Source of the DNA: Membranipora membranacea
Lineage: Eukaryota; Bryozoa; Gymnolaemata; Cheilostomatida; Membraniporidae
NCBI GenBank assembly: GCA_914767715.1
Contig: OU612072.1
Span: forward strand, 15,190,001-15,254,000
Direction: 5' to 3'
DNA length: 64,000 bases
A model generated the notes under the pieces. The model worked only from the letters and a program-made list of their open reading frames with translations, did not search any database and was not told the origin of the DNA. Shown piece by piece: positions 21,505-32,449 of this stretch; positions within the stretch are counted from its first letter, which is position 1; every line of letters starts with the position of its first letter. Position numbers and translations under genes: made by a program.

Positions 21505-22159
21505 ATGAGCGCAGACTCTAGAACTTATTATGGTGACCCAGGAAGCTATGATCCCTGCTGTCGTCATTACTTCAATATTAACAACGCTGAGTGTACTGAT
21601 CCGGGTACTATCGAAGGAATCAACTATCTGAACAAGAGGACAAACCTGCATAGACCTAATTTGAGTAAGTTATATCCGCCTTTGATGAAAATGTTTAACT
21701 ATGAAAATAAAAGCATTCTTGATTTTAGGTCTTGGGACTTTGAATTGAACTTGATTTTATATTAAATTAAAACTAAATTTACTTACAGATTCAACATAAA
21801 AATCACACTAGTTAAATGCGCCTTCAATAAAAATTTAAAACTATGAATTTGAACAAGATATTGACCCTCACTGGCATCCTGAGAGGCTTGGAACTTTATT
21901 CAATATGCTCAATGCTCAATGCTCAAAGAGGGGACAGCCCTAGTAATGTTTTCCACCATTTCAGATTCAAATAACTGTTGTGTATATTCTAGTTGAGGGT
22001 GTGTGTGAAGGAATACCTGCAGGAACGGTGAACTTGAACTTGGCATCTGGAAAGTGTAAAGGGTACAGCCGAACTGGAGAATGTTACTGGGGATGGAACA
22101 GCTATGTACATCTTATAGTATCTGAATCCTATGTCCAGCGTGAAATTATCCAGTTTTAA
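21505..22159 (+). CDS. Family X Cys-rich protein, copy X2 (two exons, 108 aa)
   Basis: The most intact X copy. Exon 1 is 21505-21664 (donor GA|GTAAGT); exon 2 is 21993-22159 (acceptor TATATTCTAG, stop TAA). The protein reads MSADSRTYYGDPGSYDPCCR ... NLNLASGKCKGYSRTGECYW ... SYVQREIIQF. Residues of note are Cys pair 19-20, four further Cys, the WGW motif and a basic NKRTNLHRP segment before the splice. The intron is shortened relative to X1 by loss of the CCCTCC hairpin region. It sits 1.9 kb from the divergently oriented S exon of M3. Role unknown; the six-Cys pattern would fit a small disulfide-bonded domain, although no secretion signal is visible. Confidence 0.65.
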
Positions 22160-22457
22160 TGCGACGATGCCAGTTTATTTCAGCCTACAATCGAGAACAA
22201 ATCATCTCTTTTAAAGCTTGTCCTGTTATAGACAGATAATCTGCCTGTTGATTCTTTACCAGTTGCAGCCACTAGGCTTAAATCTTGGTAAAGATGTTTA
22301 ATGATCAAAACGGGCAGCCATGTCATAAGGATACCATCCTTATAAAGTTAGATTACGTTTCGTTATTTCTCTAGAGGGCCGTTTGCTTTTTTACCTCTTG
22401 TAGCTCAGTGGATCTGTTACCCTTTTCTCAGTAGTAAAATGTGCGCAACCTAAAGAC

Positions 22458-22706
22458 ATGACATTTTTTATGAAGCTTTGTGAATACAATCCCACTGACC
22501 TTGCAGATTGGTTAATCATCTTTAGCCGTTCAATTGTTGATTTCAATTTTTATATTTGCATTGACACGGATTTAAACTTGTTGACTTATAATTTTTTCCA
22601 GGCTATATTTAATTTCAGTATAATCATCGGCAGTATTATGATATGTTTGCATTTGGTGAGTGCCTTTTCATCTTTCTTTGACGAGTTTGGGTTTCTGTGT
22701 CGGTGA
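22458..22706 (+). other. Conserved ORF downstream of X2, hydrophobic segment
   Basis: 82 codons from ATGACATTTTTTATG. It is close to the X1 downstream ORF in DLADWLIIFSRSIVDFNFYI and AIFNFSIIIGSIMICLHL. The alternative short frame is 22619-22681. See the X1 downstream entry for the frame ambiguity. Confidence 0.3.
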
Positions 22707-23608
22707 ACGAGATTCTGACTAATGGCGGATATACCAACTTTTGATTTTTATAGCTATTTGTGACTTTTGGTATTCCCAAAACAATGTGATTGAAATACCA
22801 ACAACATCCTATTTTGCCTTGATGTCTCACGCATTTACCTGTTCAGTCAATGTACCATCCCTCAAATTACGAAAACGCCAGCTCTAGCCTTTTCTTTATT
22901 CTTATTAACTACATCAAAATATATATATTATTAATGAACGATGATGATGTGTATAAAAAAAATATCAAAAATAATATAAATAGATTTATTACATAATGGC
23001 ACTGTGAGGCAAAAGATGTGATGGTGAGAGCAGTAGAGCCTTAGAGCAAAGAATGTTAAAAATCAAGCAAACTTTAATCGCTTGACTCCCCGTTACCAGA
23101 AAGAATATGACATATTCAAGATGCACTTGGTCGTGTACTTGTATATATACAAGTACTCTATCAATAAATATATGTGGTATGTTAAAGTCAAAAATATGAA
23201 AAATATATATCACATTGCAGTAAAATAGTGAAAATGCAGCACACTCTCTTTTTTTAATAAATTTATGGATACAGCATAGCCATTATCAATATATCGATAT
23301 CATTTATAAGGATGAGAAGGCACTATAGTCCCTAACCATGGGCTGTATGGGATATCATATTTAAGAACCAGTATTTGATATAATTGTGGATCGGTTGAGT
23401 ATATAATAAATAATAATGACTGGAGACCAACAGGACTTCTTGTATGTAACTATAAAATATCAAAGCATGAATTTAATAAATAGTCATTTTAGCATATTAC
23501 TTGTAGTTAGCAACGGTGGTGGGGGAGGGATTGATTATGAGTTTGATTAAAATCAGATGTCACATCACACGCCACATCCCGGAGCATGGATGAGTTGTTG
23601 TGTCCTTT

Positions 23609-23785
23609 TTAAACGCTGAAGTTGCTGAACTCCACATGGTATGGATCATATTCAGTCTGAATAGCTAGTGAGTCACTAAAGAATTCCGTGTTGTTTGGAT
23701 CGTAGCTGACTTGTGCAGATATGAAGGTGATACCAAAGTTACGGAGCAGATATGCTTTGTATCCAACATACTCTGCTACTGCCAT
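23609..23785 (-). CDS. Family M small protein, copy M4 (58 aa)
   Basis: Intact frame with ATG in Kozak context and normal acceptor. It differs by EYVGYKAYL near the N-terminus and by FFSDSLAIQTEYD. The Ala in SLAIQT is shared with M5 and M9, hinting at a subgroup. The probable intron runs 4.6 kb to the S exon at 28408 and carries a block of TTAA-bounded elements, a retrotransposon tail and two tRNA-like fragments. Confidence 0.55.
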   Translation of the reverse strand: MAVAEYVGYKAYLLRNFGITFISAQVSYDPNNTEFFSDSLAIQTEYDPYHVEFSNFSV

Positions 23786-25119
23786 CTTAAAACAAGATAC
23801 CTGCAAGAGGGAAAATATTAACGTGTGTATATTGCATATAATTGCAGGAATATCAATTCAGGCGCGTAACAAATATGCCACGCATGTAATGTAATATCCA
23901 CCTTTTACTCTCCTCTAACTTACCTCTCACTTATAAAGATTGAATTCATTTGAAAAACATTTAAATTAGTGTCAGAAAAAGTTAAGTCAGATATCCACAG
24001 GAAGTCATATAATCAGGGACAGGTGAATGTCTTATATGCTCTCTATATCCCTATATAATATAAAATACAATTTTGTACCATTGACTAAAGCCATCGATCG
24101 CAGTTTTATCTTCTCTACACTAGTCGATTTTAATATCACACTTTTTTTCCCCATAATCATAGCGACATTTGTTAGAATCAATGTGCACACATGAGTGCAT
24201 TGTATACAGTTTTGGAATTCTCAATTATTTCCTTACCTTTCCTAATTATAGAATTCACCTGGTTAGATGAACTGGAGTACAATATCCTTTATCCCTTTTT
24301 ACTAGTTTCAGATGTCTTGGCTCAGGCAGCAAAGCGATATGATCTAGAGATAAGAAGATAAAATATTACTCCTTGCTTTGCTATGGAAGGGTAAGGTTTT
24401 TTTCCCTTTCTGATTTACTGCGTGTGACAGGAAACACAATGACACCATTAAATGGAAAACAAGTTAAACTCATGTGGATACTGATCATTCGACTGAGGCT
24501 CACTCATAAGGCTTGAAAACTGATTAAAATTAGTTAAAGGCTAATTATAAAAAATAAGTTTTTTAATTTAATTAGTTTAAATTCAAATTTATAATTTATT
24601 AAAAAATTAACATTTTTTTATTGGCACAGATTTCACTGAGCCAATGTTAATCACCATTCCAGATCAGTAAGGAGTAGCTTCTGTCGCTGTGTGCTCTTTA
24701 AAGTGGAAATCAACCACAAATTATGAGTTATTCTTGAATGACTAGTTATATAACTCTTTGTTGTATTTTTTAATTTTTCTGTGTGGTATTATATATAAAT
24801 GATAAAATAAAACTAAAAAGAAAAGCTCACTTCCGTTATAGCTATCCACTCTGTTCTGATTGGTCAGTTGAAAAAAGGCGGGAAAATATTTGTTTACAAT
24901 TACTAGCCCACGATTGAGGAAGTAGTTGTAATTATCTACAATCAGAGCATGATCTTAGAACTCCAGGGTTCCTAAGCTGTTTGCTATCCCATATCTAAGA
25001 TGCACATTGTATCATTCAGCTTAGGAATATTGATTGCATCTGTTAACCCCACACATAATATTTGAAGAGAGAATTGAACAAAGAGCTGAGTGGGAGTTCA
25101 TTGTATTGATAATTGTTAA

Positions 25120-25496
25120 AGAGCAACCAAGGTTTCACAGCAATGCATTAATGGGTAGCACATAATGTGCTGGGCAGCATCAGCTTTGTGCATTACGCGA
25201 TGCAAAACTCAAAGTAGTTGCTGACTCTAAGCTGAGTAACACTTCAGTTTAGGGGAGGTTCCAAGACTTTGCTGTAATAATTATAGAGCACAGTCTAAAT
25301 AATAACAGGAACAGGAAACTGCTATGTGGTATTCTCTTTTAGCTGAGTTTGAGTACCTGATGGAAGAAATGTTTCACAAGAATTCTGGCTCAATAATCAT
25401 CCGAATTATATTTTGTCTTTTTCCCCATGCAGAAGGTGCAATCTGCTATTAACCAATGGCCATCAATGAGAAGTTGTTTGAAACCTTGGTTGCCCT
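25120..25496. mobile_element. TTAA-type MITE, copy 1 (377 bp)
   Basis: TTAA at 25116-25119 and 25497-25500 flank terminal inverted repeats AGAGCAACCAAGGTTTC and GAAACCTTGGTTGCCCT. TTAA target and these ends fit a piggyBac-type non-autonomous element. There is no coding capacity. Confidence 0.75.
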
Positions 25497-25562
25497 TTAA
25501 ACAAACTAGTCCTAGTTCGACATGCTATATAAAAAAATGTGATGCAAACTGTCCATACTTAA

Positions 25563-25930
25563 AGGGCAACCAAGGTTTCGCAGCATACCATTAATGGGTA
25601 GTAAATAATGTGCTAGGCAGCATCAGCTTTCTGCATTACGCCATGCAAAACACAAAGTAGTTGCTGACTCTAAGCTGGGTAACACTCCAGTTTTAGGGAG
25701 GTTCCAAGACATTGCTATAATGATGATAGAGCACAGGCTAAATAATAAATGGAACAGGGAACTGCTCTGTGGTTTTCTATTTCAGCTGAGTTTGAGTACC
25801 TGATGGAAAAAAATATTTCACAAAAATTCTGGCTGAATAATCATCCGAATTAGATTTTGTCTTTTTCCCTATGCAGAAGGTGCAATCTGCTATTAATCAA
25901 TGAGAAGTTGTTTGAAACCCTGGTTGCACT
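25563..25930. mobile_element. TTAA-type MITE, copy 2 (368 bp)
   Basis: Same family as copy 1, in the same orientation, 62 bp further on including its TTAA. The left repeat AGGGCAACCAAGGTTTC is perfect; the right end has two changes (GAAACCCTGGTTGCACT). Confidence 0.75.
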
Positions 25931-26173
25931 TTAAAATTTAGTAATTTTTACGCGGTGTTAGAAAAGGTCTTTGTTGCCCAAATTCACGATGATGATACTG
26001 GGAATTCCCACTGCAAGTCTGTCTTTACTGGTGTTAATTTACTTAATCAGCCGTATGAATATAATATCATGTATGGTTAGGATGATAAGTTTAATGAAAA
26101 CACAAAAATAATTGAGAAATGTTTATATGGTTTAAAATTCTACCAGGTTTGTGCTAAGTGATAAAAGACAATT

Positions 26174-26400
26174 TTGCCTGATCTTAGTTATGATGAGCGA
26201 TTAGAAGTTTTAAATCTGACCATTCTACCTGATTTTATAACCGAAATCAGTGCCAAACATTTCATGAAAGCGGCCAATGATCCTATGCATTATATTTTTA
26301 ACTGTATTAAACAAAATACTGCTAGAATATCCTCTCTTTTTAGACCAAACCTGTGTAGAGCTGCTAAATGTGCTATATCCTTTTTAAAATGTTTATATAT
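26174..26400 (+). mobile_element. Non-LTR retrotransposon ORF2 C-terminal remnant, second copy
   Basis: Reads PDLSYDERLEVLNLTILPDF then ISAKHFMKAANDPMHYIFNC. Similar to 13010-13255 and at the matching place in the unit, so it was inserted before duplication. The frame then runs on into flanking sequence. Confidence 0.55.
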
Positions 26401-26787
26401 TTTGTATATTCGTAGTATGTGTATTCAGTTCAGCTCAATAATGGTGATAGCTTACTCTGCCCCAATACGGTTGCTTAGGAACCCATAACAACAAAGATAA
26501 GAGTGCGCTGGTACTGAACGAGGAAATTTGAAGTGCTCAGCTCTTCTTAATTTCTCCATATGACAAACCCAAACAAAGCTAAGGTTTTAGAATAAAAAAC
26601 ACCCGATTCAAAAAAGGAAAGGGTTTTTATGTACCCTATAGGAGTTTAATTTTCGCGCCATTTAGGATTCACTTTTCGCGTTGTTGCCTAGGTTGCGAAA
26701 TTTAGTGTATCTTAAATTAAACTCACTCACCATAGTTTCATAAACAATCTACAATTATACAGGAATACACCTTACCTAATAATGCAA

Positions 26788-26835
26788 GCTAGCGTGGTGT
26801 AGTGGTCTAAGTGTCTGCCTTGCAAACAGATGAAG
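26788..26835 (+). repeat. tRNA-like 5' half
   Basis: A D-arm-like GTGGTGTAGTGGTCTAAGTG and an anticodon-arm-like TCTGCCTTGCAAACAGA are visible. No T arm follows, so this is a truncated tRNA-derived fragment. Confidence 0.45.
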
Positions 26836-27464
26836 TAATTTTGTTCTAACAAATTAACATAAAGAGATAAAATTAGTTTCCTGTTCACATTTCACATCAT
26901 TTAATAGTACAGATAGATAGATGATAGATAGATGACCCAGACCCGCATTTTGAGGAATCTTTGTATTGTGTTGTTTGTTTAGACTGGATGAGTAAAAAGA
27001 ACACATTCCCATTTCTCAATTATCAAAAACTTCAACAAAAAATGTGTTCGCGTCCTTTGACGTATAAAGTATTTTTCACAGAAGGAATGAATGCACGTAG
27101 AAAATGAAAAAAGGTGCTAAAAGCCACCATCCATTTATCATCGAGCATGAGATGCCAGCAAGTGACAGCAAAATTAACAGCCCTCATTGATCAAAACCTG
27201 GCTCTGGCCAAGCCTTTGTGGTGGAGAAGCGAGAGCAATGTATACAAATCGAAAATTACTTCCTTACCGTCTCGGCTGTGATTGCATAAACAGTTTTAAC
27301 AGTTTTAATCTGTCAAACTGTCAGTTACTATATGTATATCCTCAATATCCCACTACTGCTGGTCACAAGGAAGAGTAAAATATAGTAATTTTGTCTATCA
27401 GGCTAAGTGAAATATTGCTGTTATTCTATCAAGGAGGAGTATCTGTATCTATCCTGTATTATTC

Positions 27465-27605
27465 AGTGACAAACCCCCCCCCCCCCCCCGCATTCAAGAT
27501 TTTAAAAGTACAACACATAACCTCTTTGAACAATCATTAAGCTCACATTACAAATTTAATCTAATGGTCACGTGTTTTGTAGCCTTTGTCTCGATTTTGT
27601 CTTGT
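27465..27605. repeat. Foldback arm fragment with C-tract
   Basis: A long C tract followed by AAAAGTACAACACATAACC and GTCACGTGTTTTGTAGCC matches one arm of the 18.5-19.5 kb element. Confidence 0.55.
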
Positions 27606-27767
27606 CTTGTCTTATGAGGGGGACTGAGATAGAATGGAATAAATCAGTCAGAATACAGGCCATATATGGCATTCACCGTATTCAGAGGCCCCCCGGACAA
27701 ATTTGATTTAGCATATATTGGTAGTAAATCTGTCAGATAAGGATAAGAGGGGAATTCCACAGGCAGC

Positions 27768-27785
27768 TGACTCACAGGGATTCCC
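27768..27785. promoter_or_regulatory. AP-1/kappaB-like composite site left of S
   Basis: TGACTCACAGGGATTCCC, with a separate GGGGAATTCC 20 bp before it. It lies on the intron side of the S exon at 28408, unlike the other composites. Confidence 0.4.
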
Positions 27786-28084
27786 AAAGAAACAAGGAAA
27801 AAGATAAGGAAACAAACTTTGAAACAGGGATGAAACTGCAACAAAGCTAAGCACCGTTTTCAATAGCTTGCTTTTTTGATAATATTTGAGCTACAACTCT
27901 GAACAGACCTTCAAAATGAGCCCTCCCACCACGGAAATTTTTGCATATCGGTAGCAAAATAGTGCAAGCAGAAAGGTATTTCAATAGCTCACTGAGCTGT
28001 TGGGTACTTTCAGAAAACAACTCAATAGCAGTAGAAGATTACGGTAAAAATGCTCCAGTTATAAAGCACCCATTTGAAAAAAAA

Positions 28085-28170
28085 TGTCCTTGAGGGGATT
28101 CGAACCCACAACAATCTTATTGTCAGTGATTATTAGGCGGGCGCTCTACCCACTGAGCTATTCAGCCACT
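28085..28170 (-). repeat. tRNA-derived fragment (minus strand)
   Basis: On the minus strand: ATAGCTCAGTGGGTAGAGCG (A box), a long middle, then GGGTTCGAATCCCC (B box). The expanded variable region and lack of a paired acceptor stem argue against a working tRNA. The sequence is different from the 16165-type SINE. Confidence 0.6.
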
Positions 28171-28407
28171 CACGGAAATTCGTGGGCAGTGAGTGCTAAT
28201 ATACGCCACTGGTACAGTGTCATGTCTAGGTTTATTTATAAGTATATGGACAAAACAAAAAAGCCTATGCTTGTATTATTAGGTCGATTTTTTAAAATCA
28301 CTAGACTAGCCTTTATGTTGAGTACGAATGAGGAAGCCTACTCCAGGGGACGGGAAACACTTACGGACAGGAGCCATGCTTACAACTTGAGTGAATTTTT
28401 GTCTTAC

Positions 28408-28515
28408 CTTCTCAGATGTATGTTATAGCTGAGATTATATCCTCTCTACCGTACTCTCGTAAATACTCGTCACAACAAAAAGTAGAGTAATAAGTTCAGT
28501 TAAGTTTGCTCAAAT
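28408..28515 (-). other. S block: probable 5' untranslated exon for M4
   Basis: Donor AAG|GTAAGAC intact. One change (ATAACATACATC on the minus strand) relative to the other copies; the in-frame TAA is kept. Confidence 0.4.
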
Positions 28516-29383
28516 GCAGCTTTGATCGTGTGAGCTCCTAACAAGTAATATTCCTCGTATGAACATTATATTTAACTAGCCTCCGAGACAGCTGATCATG
28601 CTAGCAATGAGGCTAGGGCATCTACCCCCCCCCCCAAACTCGCCCTCAGTAGTGAGGCGTGTTTCAAGGGCTACCTGTCCTAGTGGTAATCACAATGCAA
28701 ATATGATAAGGAGGGATGGAAATATAAATAACCTGACATGCAATTAGCGGCAATTGACTCGGAGGGATTCCCATTTTCACATTGATCACGTGATATACTT
28801 GAGTACGTACATCTCTGATTAATAGAGAGGAATTCCCCAATCTAAAAATAGCATTTGTGAGATATGGAGACTATCAAAAAGCTGTGCACACATACCCAAA
28901 CAAATCATTTTCACACTGATCATGTGATATACTAGTGTAGTATATCTCTGATTGATAGTGAGTGAATTAATTCACCTAGCCCTTAGCGTGACTCAATGCA
29001 GTGTGTAGGAGACGGTTGGATGACTACCCAAGTTTTGTATATTTATCAAAGTTCTTATTTCTTGCCTAAATATTTAGTATTTAGTATTTATTTTTTTACA
29101 GTCTGACTCAATATTAAAACGGTGCATTGCTAGCCTAAGCTCAGAAGAAAGTAACTGGAGAGATTAGAAAGTATTACTGAACAAAACTCTCGTATCTCTT
29201 ACCTTGTACAGGGGTGTGCTAAGTTGAGTTTCATGCGTATATGTAATATGTTTCATATCACGTAAAGACCCTGGAGAGCTGCTAATAGAAAGTGATTTAC
29301 AATTTTACTTTACTTTTTCATTTGCTGGGGAAGAATGTTGACAACAACTGTAATATTTGATGAAAAGTGTATCATTGGGCATT

Positions 29384-29542
29384 GGGGGGGGGGGGGGGGG
29401 GGGGGGGAGGGGAGGGGAGGAGTGAAGACAATCAAAAACTATTAGATTACTCACTTTTTTACGGTATACAATTTGTCAACTATGTTCTGCAACATAGACA
29501 AGAAGAACTGGTTACTGAGTCATAATGGAGAGTGGAATTCCC
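29384..29542. promoter_or_regulatory. Longest poly-G tract (24 G) and second-type composite site
   Basis: G24 at 29384-29407 followed by GA-rich sequence, then TGAGTCA plus GGAATTCCC at 29516-29542. The G tract could form a quadruplex. Confidence 0.55.
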
Positions 29543-29989
29543 AATGATTACATTGTGAGTCTTACATTAATGAGTTGTCTCCCTTTCATATTTGAATAGG
29601 TATATTGACCAGTAATTTTTAAATCTGTTCAGTTTCTAAGTCAGATCAAGAAGTGTTATCAATGATGGGCAAAAGATGTTTCCCGAGGTCAACCTTGACT
29701 TGAAAAGATTAAACCCGACTGCTTTTATACAGAGTATTTGTTAAAAAACCAAACATGAGGCGAGCATGTGGTTTACTTGTTGCTCAGTTTATATTATGTC
29801 TCTCCGCAGAACTCGCTTTTGTAGAAGTCATATGAAGCGCCGTGAACCTCTAGAATAGAGGCACAAAGGTACTCAGCCCTTGGTTTTCAACCACAAACAT
29901 TGGTTATATGTTTATACCCCTATTCTTTATCTGTCAACTCATAGAGCTCCTGGTCGGTGTTGGAAAGGAGAAAATATAATCTGGTATTG

Positions 29990-31260
29990 AAATACTAGGT
30001 AGAACTGAATCATGACCTTGTTATAGGCATTTTTTTAGAAAAGTGTTTTCATCACCACATCACAAATATGTAGCTTCGCTTACCCTGAGTAAATGTTCCT
30101 GAAACTTTCCCACACTGTGTGATGAATGCATCACATAAAAATTTTCATCATTACAAACAACTAATATATTATCATAACCAGTTGTCTTGTCATGTTTGAA
30201 GGAAAGATAACTGCAGTGAAGAGTGATATACTCTGATTTTTACACAAATAATTTCAGGCTTTTGTATAAGTGGTGTCACTATAACTGATGGATTATTATT
30301 GAGTTAAAGATGACAGCAAGTGTATGATATCCAATCACAGCTGAGAGGGAGGCTAGCCAAGGAAATTAAGTATATAGTAGAGAATTAAGTATTTCGCTGT
30401 ACTACTTTACTAACTGTACTACAACTATATTTTTTCATATTTTGGAGATGAGATACTACATGTATTTATTTATGTGTCTTGAATAAATACAAGTGTATGT
30501 ACCATGTACATTTTATATATCTCATATATTACCTAGTGATGAAGTTTATATTCTCTACAAAATTCTCACACTGGTAAGGTTCTGACCATCATGTTTTCTC
30601 CTTGACTGCAAGTTTGACTTTGACCTTTTTTTATTATTGGCCTTCTCATCATCATTCACCATTTCATGTGGCGATGATGAATGAAAGAATTCTAGCACAA
30701 GAATTGACACTAGAGATATTATTGATCTTTTAATCTCAGCGCTTTAAAAAGACAAATATCCACAATTATAGCTGTAAAAAGCAGTAAACTTCTTTAGTCA
30801 GAATCTCATTCATGGACACATAACTCCAAAATCGTCAAAAAAAGAGGAAAAATACACCTGTAATAAAATCTCCCCCAGTGCAAATCACTATAACGCTGAT
30901 GATACTACTATTTGATCTGGCATGAGGAATTATTTGATTGACAAGATTATATACCGAAAATGCCGAGATAAACCAAACCAAACTTCATGACAGTCTTAAT
31001 CCCTCCAAATGGGTTCATAAGAAATCTCCTGCCATTCGTTAGGCACATCATACTATTTAGAAAAAAGTAACAGCTGCGCTAAAATTGGATGAGGTAAAAA
31101 ATTGAACAACTCTGTTGAGAATGTAACTTAACAATATTATATATTACTCGAGGCAGATGGTATGCCAACAAATAGCTGCCAGCTATGATCATAAACATTC
31201 GTTAGGTACATCATACTATTTAGAGTTGAGGTTTAGCATTAGGTGGAGTATATAATAAAT
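29990..31260. repeat. Y block, copy 1
   Basis: 1.2 kb segment in the position that X occupies in other units. It recurs at 32450-33650 and 62455-63640. On the minus strand, near 30780-30910, it contains an inverted homologue of the region downstream of X: YHQRYSDLHWGRFYY follows an AG acceptor-like edge, and the GAGATTCTGACTAA box is shared. So Y carries an X-tail-like segment in opposite orientation. Confidence 0.55.
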
Positions 31261-31457
31261 AATAATGACTGAAGACCAACAGGACTTCTTGTCTGTAACT
31301 ATAAAAGATCAAAGCATGAATTTAATAAATAGTCATTTTAGCATTTTACTCTATGTTAGCAACGGTGGTGGGGGAGGGATTGATTATGAGGTTGAATAAC
31401 ATCAGACGTCAGATCACGCGCCACATCCCAGAGCATGAGTGAGTTGTTGTGTCCTTT

Positions 31458-31634
31458 TTAAACGCTGAAGTTGTTGGACTGTACATGGTATGGATCATAT
31501 TCAGTCTGAATAGCTAGTGAGTCACTAAAGAATTCCGTGTTGTTTGGATCGTAGCTGACTTGTGCAGATATGAAGGTGATACCAAAGTTACGGAGCAGAT
31601 ATGCTTTGTATCCATCATACTCTGCTACTGCCAT
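31458..31634 (-). CDS. Family M small protein, copy M5 (58 aa)
   Basis: Intact frame, ATG and acceptor (the exon edge reads GAATCTTG, one change). The C-terminus is altered to YHVQSNNFSV. No S exon lies between this copy and M6, because the following unit is truncated (it restarts at about 31943), so M5 lacks a first exon of its own within 5.9 kb. Confidence 0.5.
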   Translation of the reverse strand: MAVAEYDGYKAYLLRNFGITFISAQVSYDPNNTEFFSDSLAIQTEYDPYHVQSNNFSV

Positions 31635-31884
31635 CTTAGAACAAGATTCCTGCAAGAGGGAAAATATTAACATGTGTATATTGCATATAATTGCAGGAAT
31701 ATCAATTCAGGAGCGTAACATGCCATCATATCATAAATCAGATATACACAGGAAGTTATATTAATCAGGGGACAGGTGAATGTCCTATATGCTCTCTATA
31801 TCCCTATATAATATGAAATTCAATTTTTTACCATTGACTAAAGCCATCGATCGCAGTTTTATCTTCTCTATACAAGTCGATTTT

Positions 31885-31942
31885 GATACCAAAGTTACGG
31901 AGTAGATATGCTTTGTATCCAACATACTCTGCTACTGCCATC
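31885..31942 (-). pseudogene. Short duplicated fragment of an M exon
   Basis: 58 bp covering the M start region (MAVAEYVGYKAYLLRNFG) is joined at its left to intronic block sequence and at its right to the poly-G-distal part of the promoter block. It marks a recombination junction between units. Confidence 0.7.
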
Positions 31943-32003
31943 AATTTTACTGTATACAATTTGTGAACTATGTTCTTCAACATAGACAAGAAGAACTGGT
32001 TAC

Positions 32004-32030
32004 TGAGTCATAATGGAGAGTGGAATTCCC
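32004..32030. promoter_or_regulatory. Second-type composite site in the truncated unit
   Basis: TGAGTCA plus GGAATTCCC kept, although this unit has lost its S exon, tandem module and poly-G tract. Confidence 0.45.
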
Positions 32031-32449
32031 AATGATTACATCGTGAGTCTTACATTAATGAGTTGTCTCCCTTTCAGATAAGAATAGGTATATTGACCAG
32101 TAATATTTAAATCTGTTCAGTTTCTAAGTCAGATCAAGAAGTGTTATCAATGATGGGCAAAAGATGTTTCCCGAGGTCAACCTTGACCTGAAAAGATTAA
32201 ACCCTACTGCTTTTATACAGAGTATTTGTTAAAAAAACAAACATGAGGCGAGCATGTGGTTTACTTCTTGCTTAGTTTATATACGTTTCTCCGCAGAACT
32301 TGCTTCTGTAGAAGTCATATGAAGCGCCGTGAACCTCTAGAATAGAGGCACAAAGGTACTCAGCCCTTGGTTTTTAACCACAAACATTGGTTATATGTTT
32401 ATAGCCCTATTCTTTATCTGTCAACTCATAGAGCTGCTGGTCGGTGTTG

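Larger units (their letters stand above)
24702..25930. mobile_element. Composite insertion at a TTAA site
   Basis: Compared with the uninterrupted unit at 35088-35120 (CTCTTTAAAATTTAGTGATT), this copy reads CTCTTTAA, then 1.2 kb, then TTAAAATTTAGTAATT. The insertion is therefore bounded by TTAA on both sides and contains two related MITEs plus about 420 bp of unrelated sequence at the left. Confidence 0.65.

Noticed and set aside
21421-21651. 76-codon minus-strand ORF across X exon 1
   Set aside because: Shadow of the X coding exon; its conservation follows from the plus-strand frame, which has splice sites and a second exon.
28084-28428. 114-codon plus-strand ORF
   Set aside because: It runs through a tRNA-like fragment on the other strand and the S block; no homologous frame is kept in other units.
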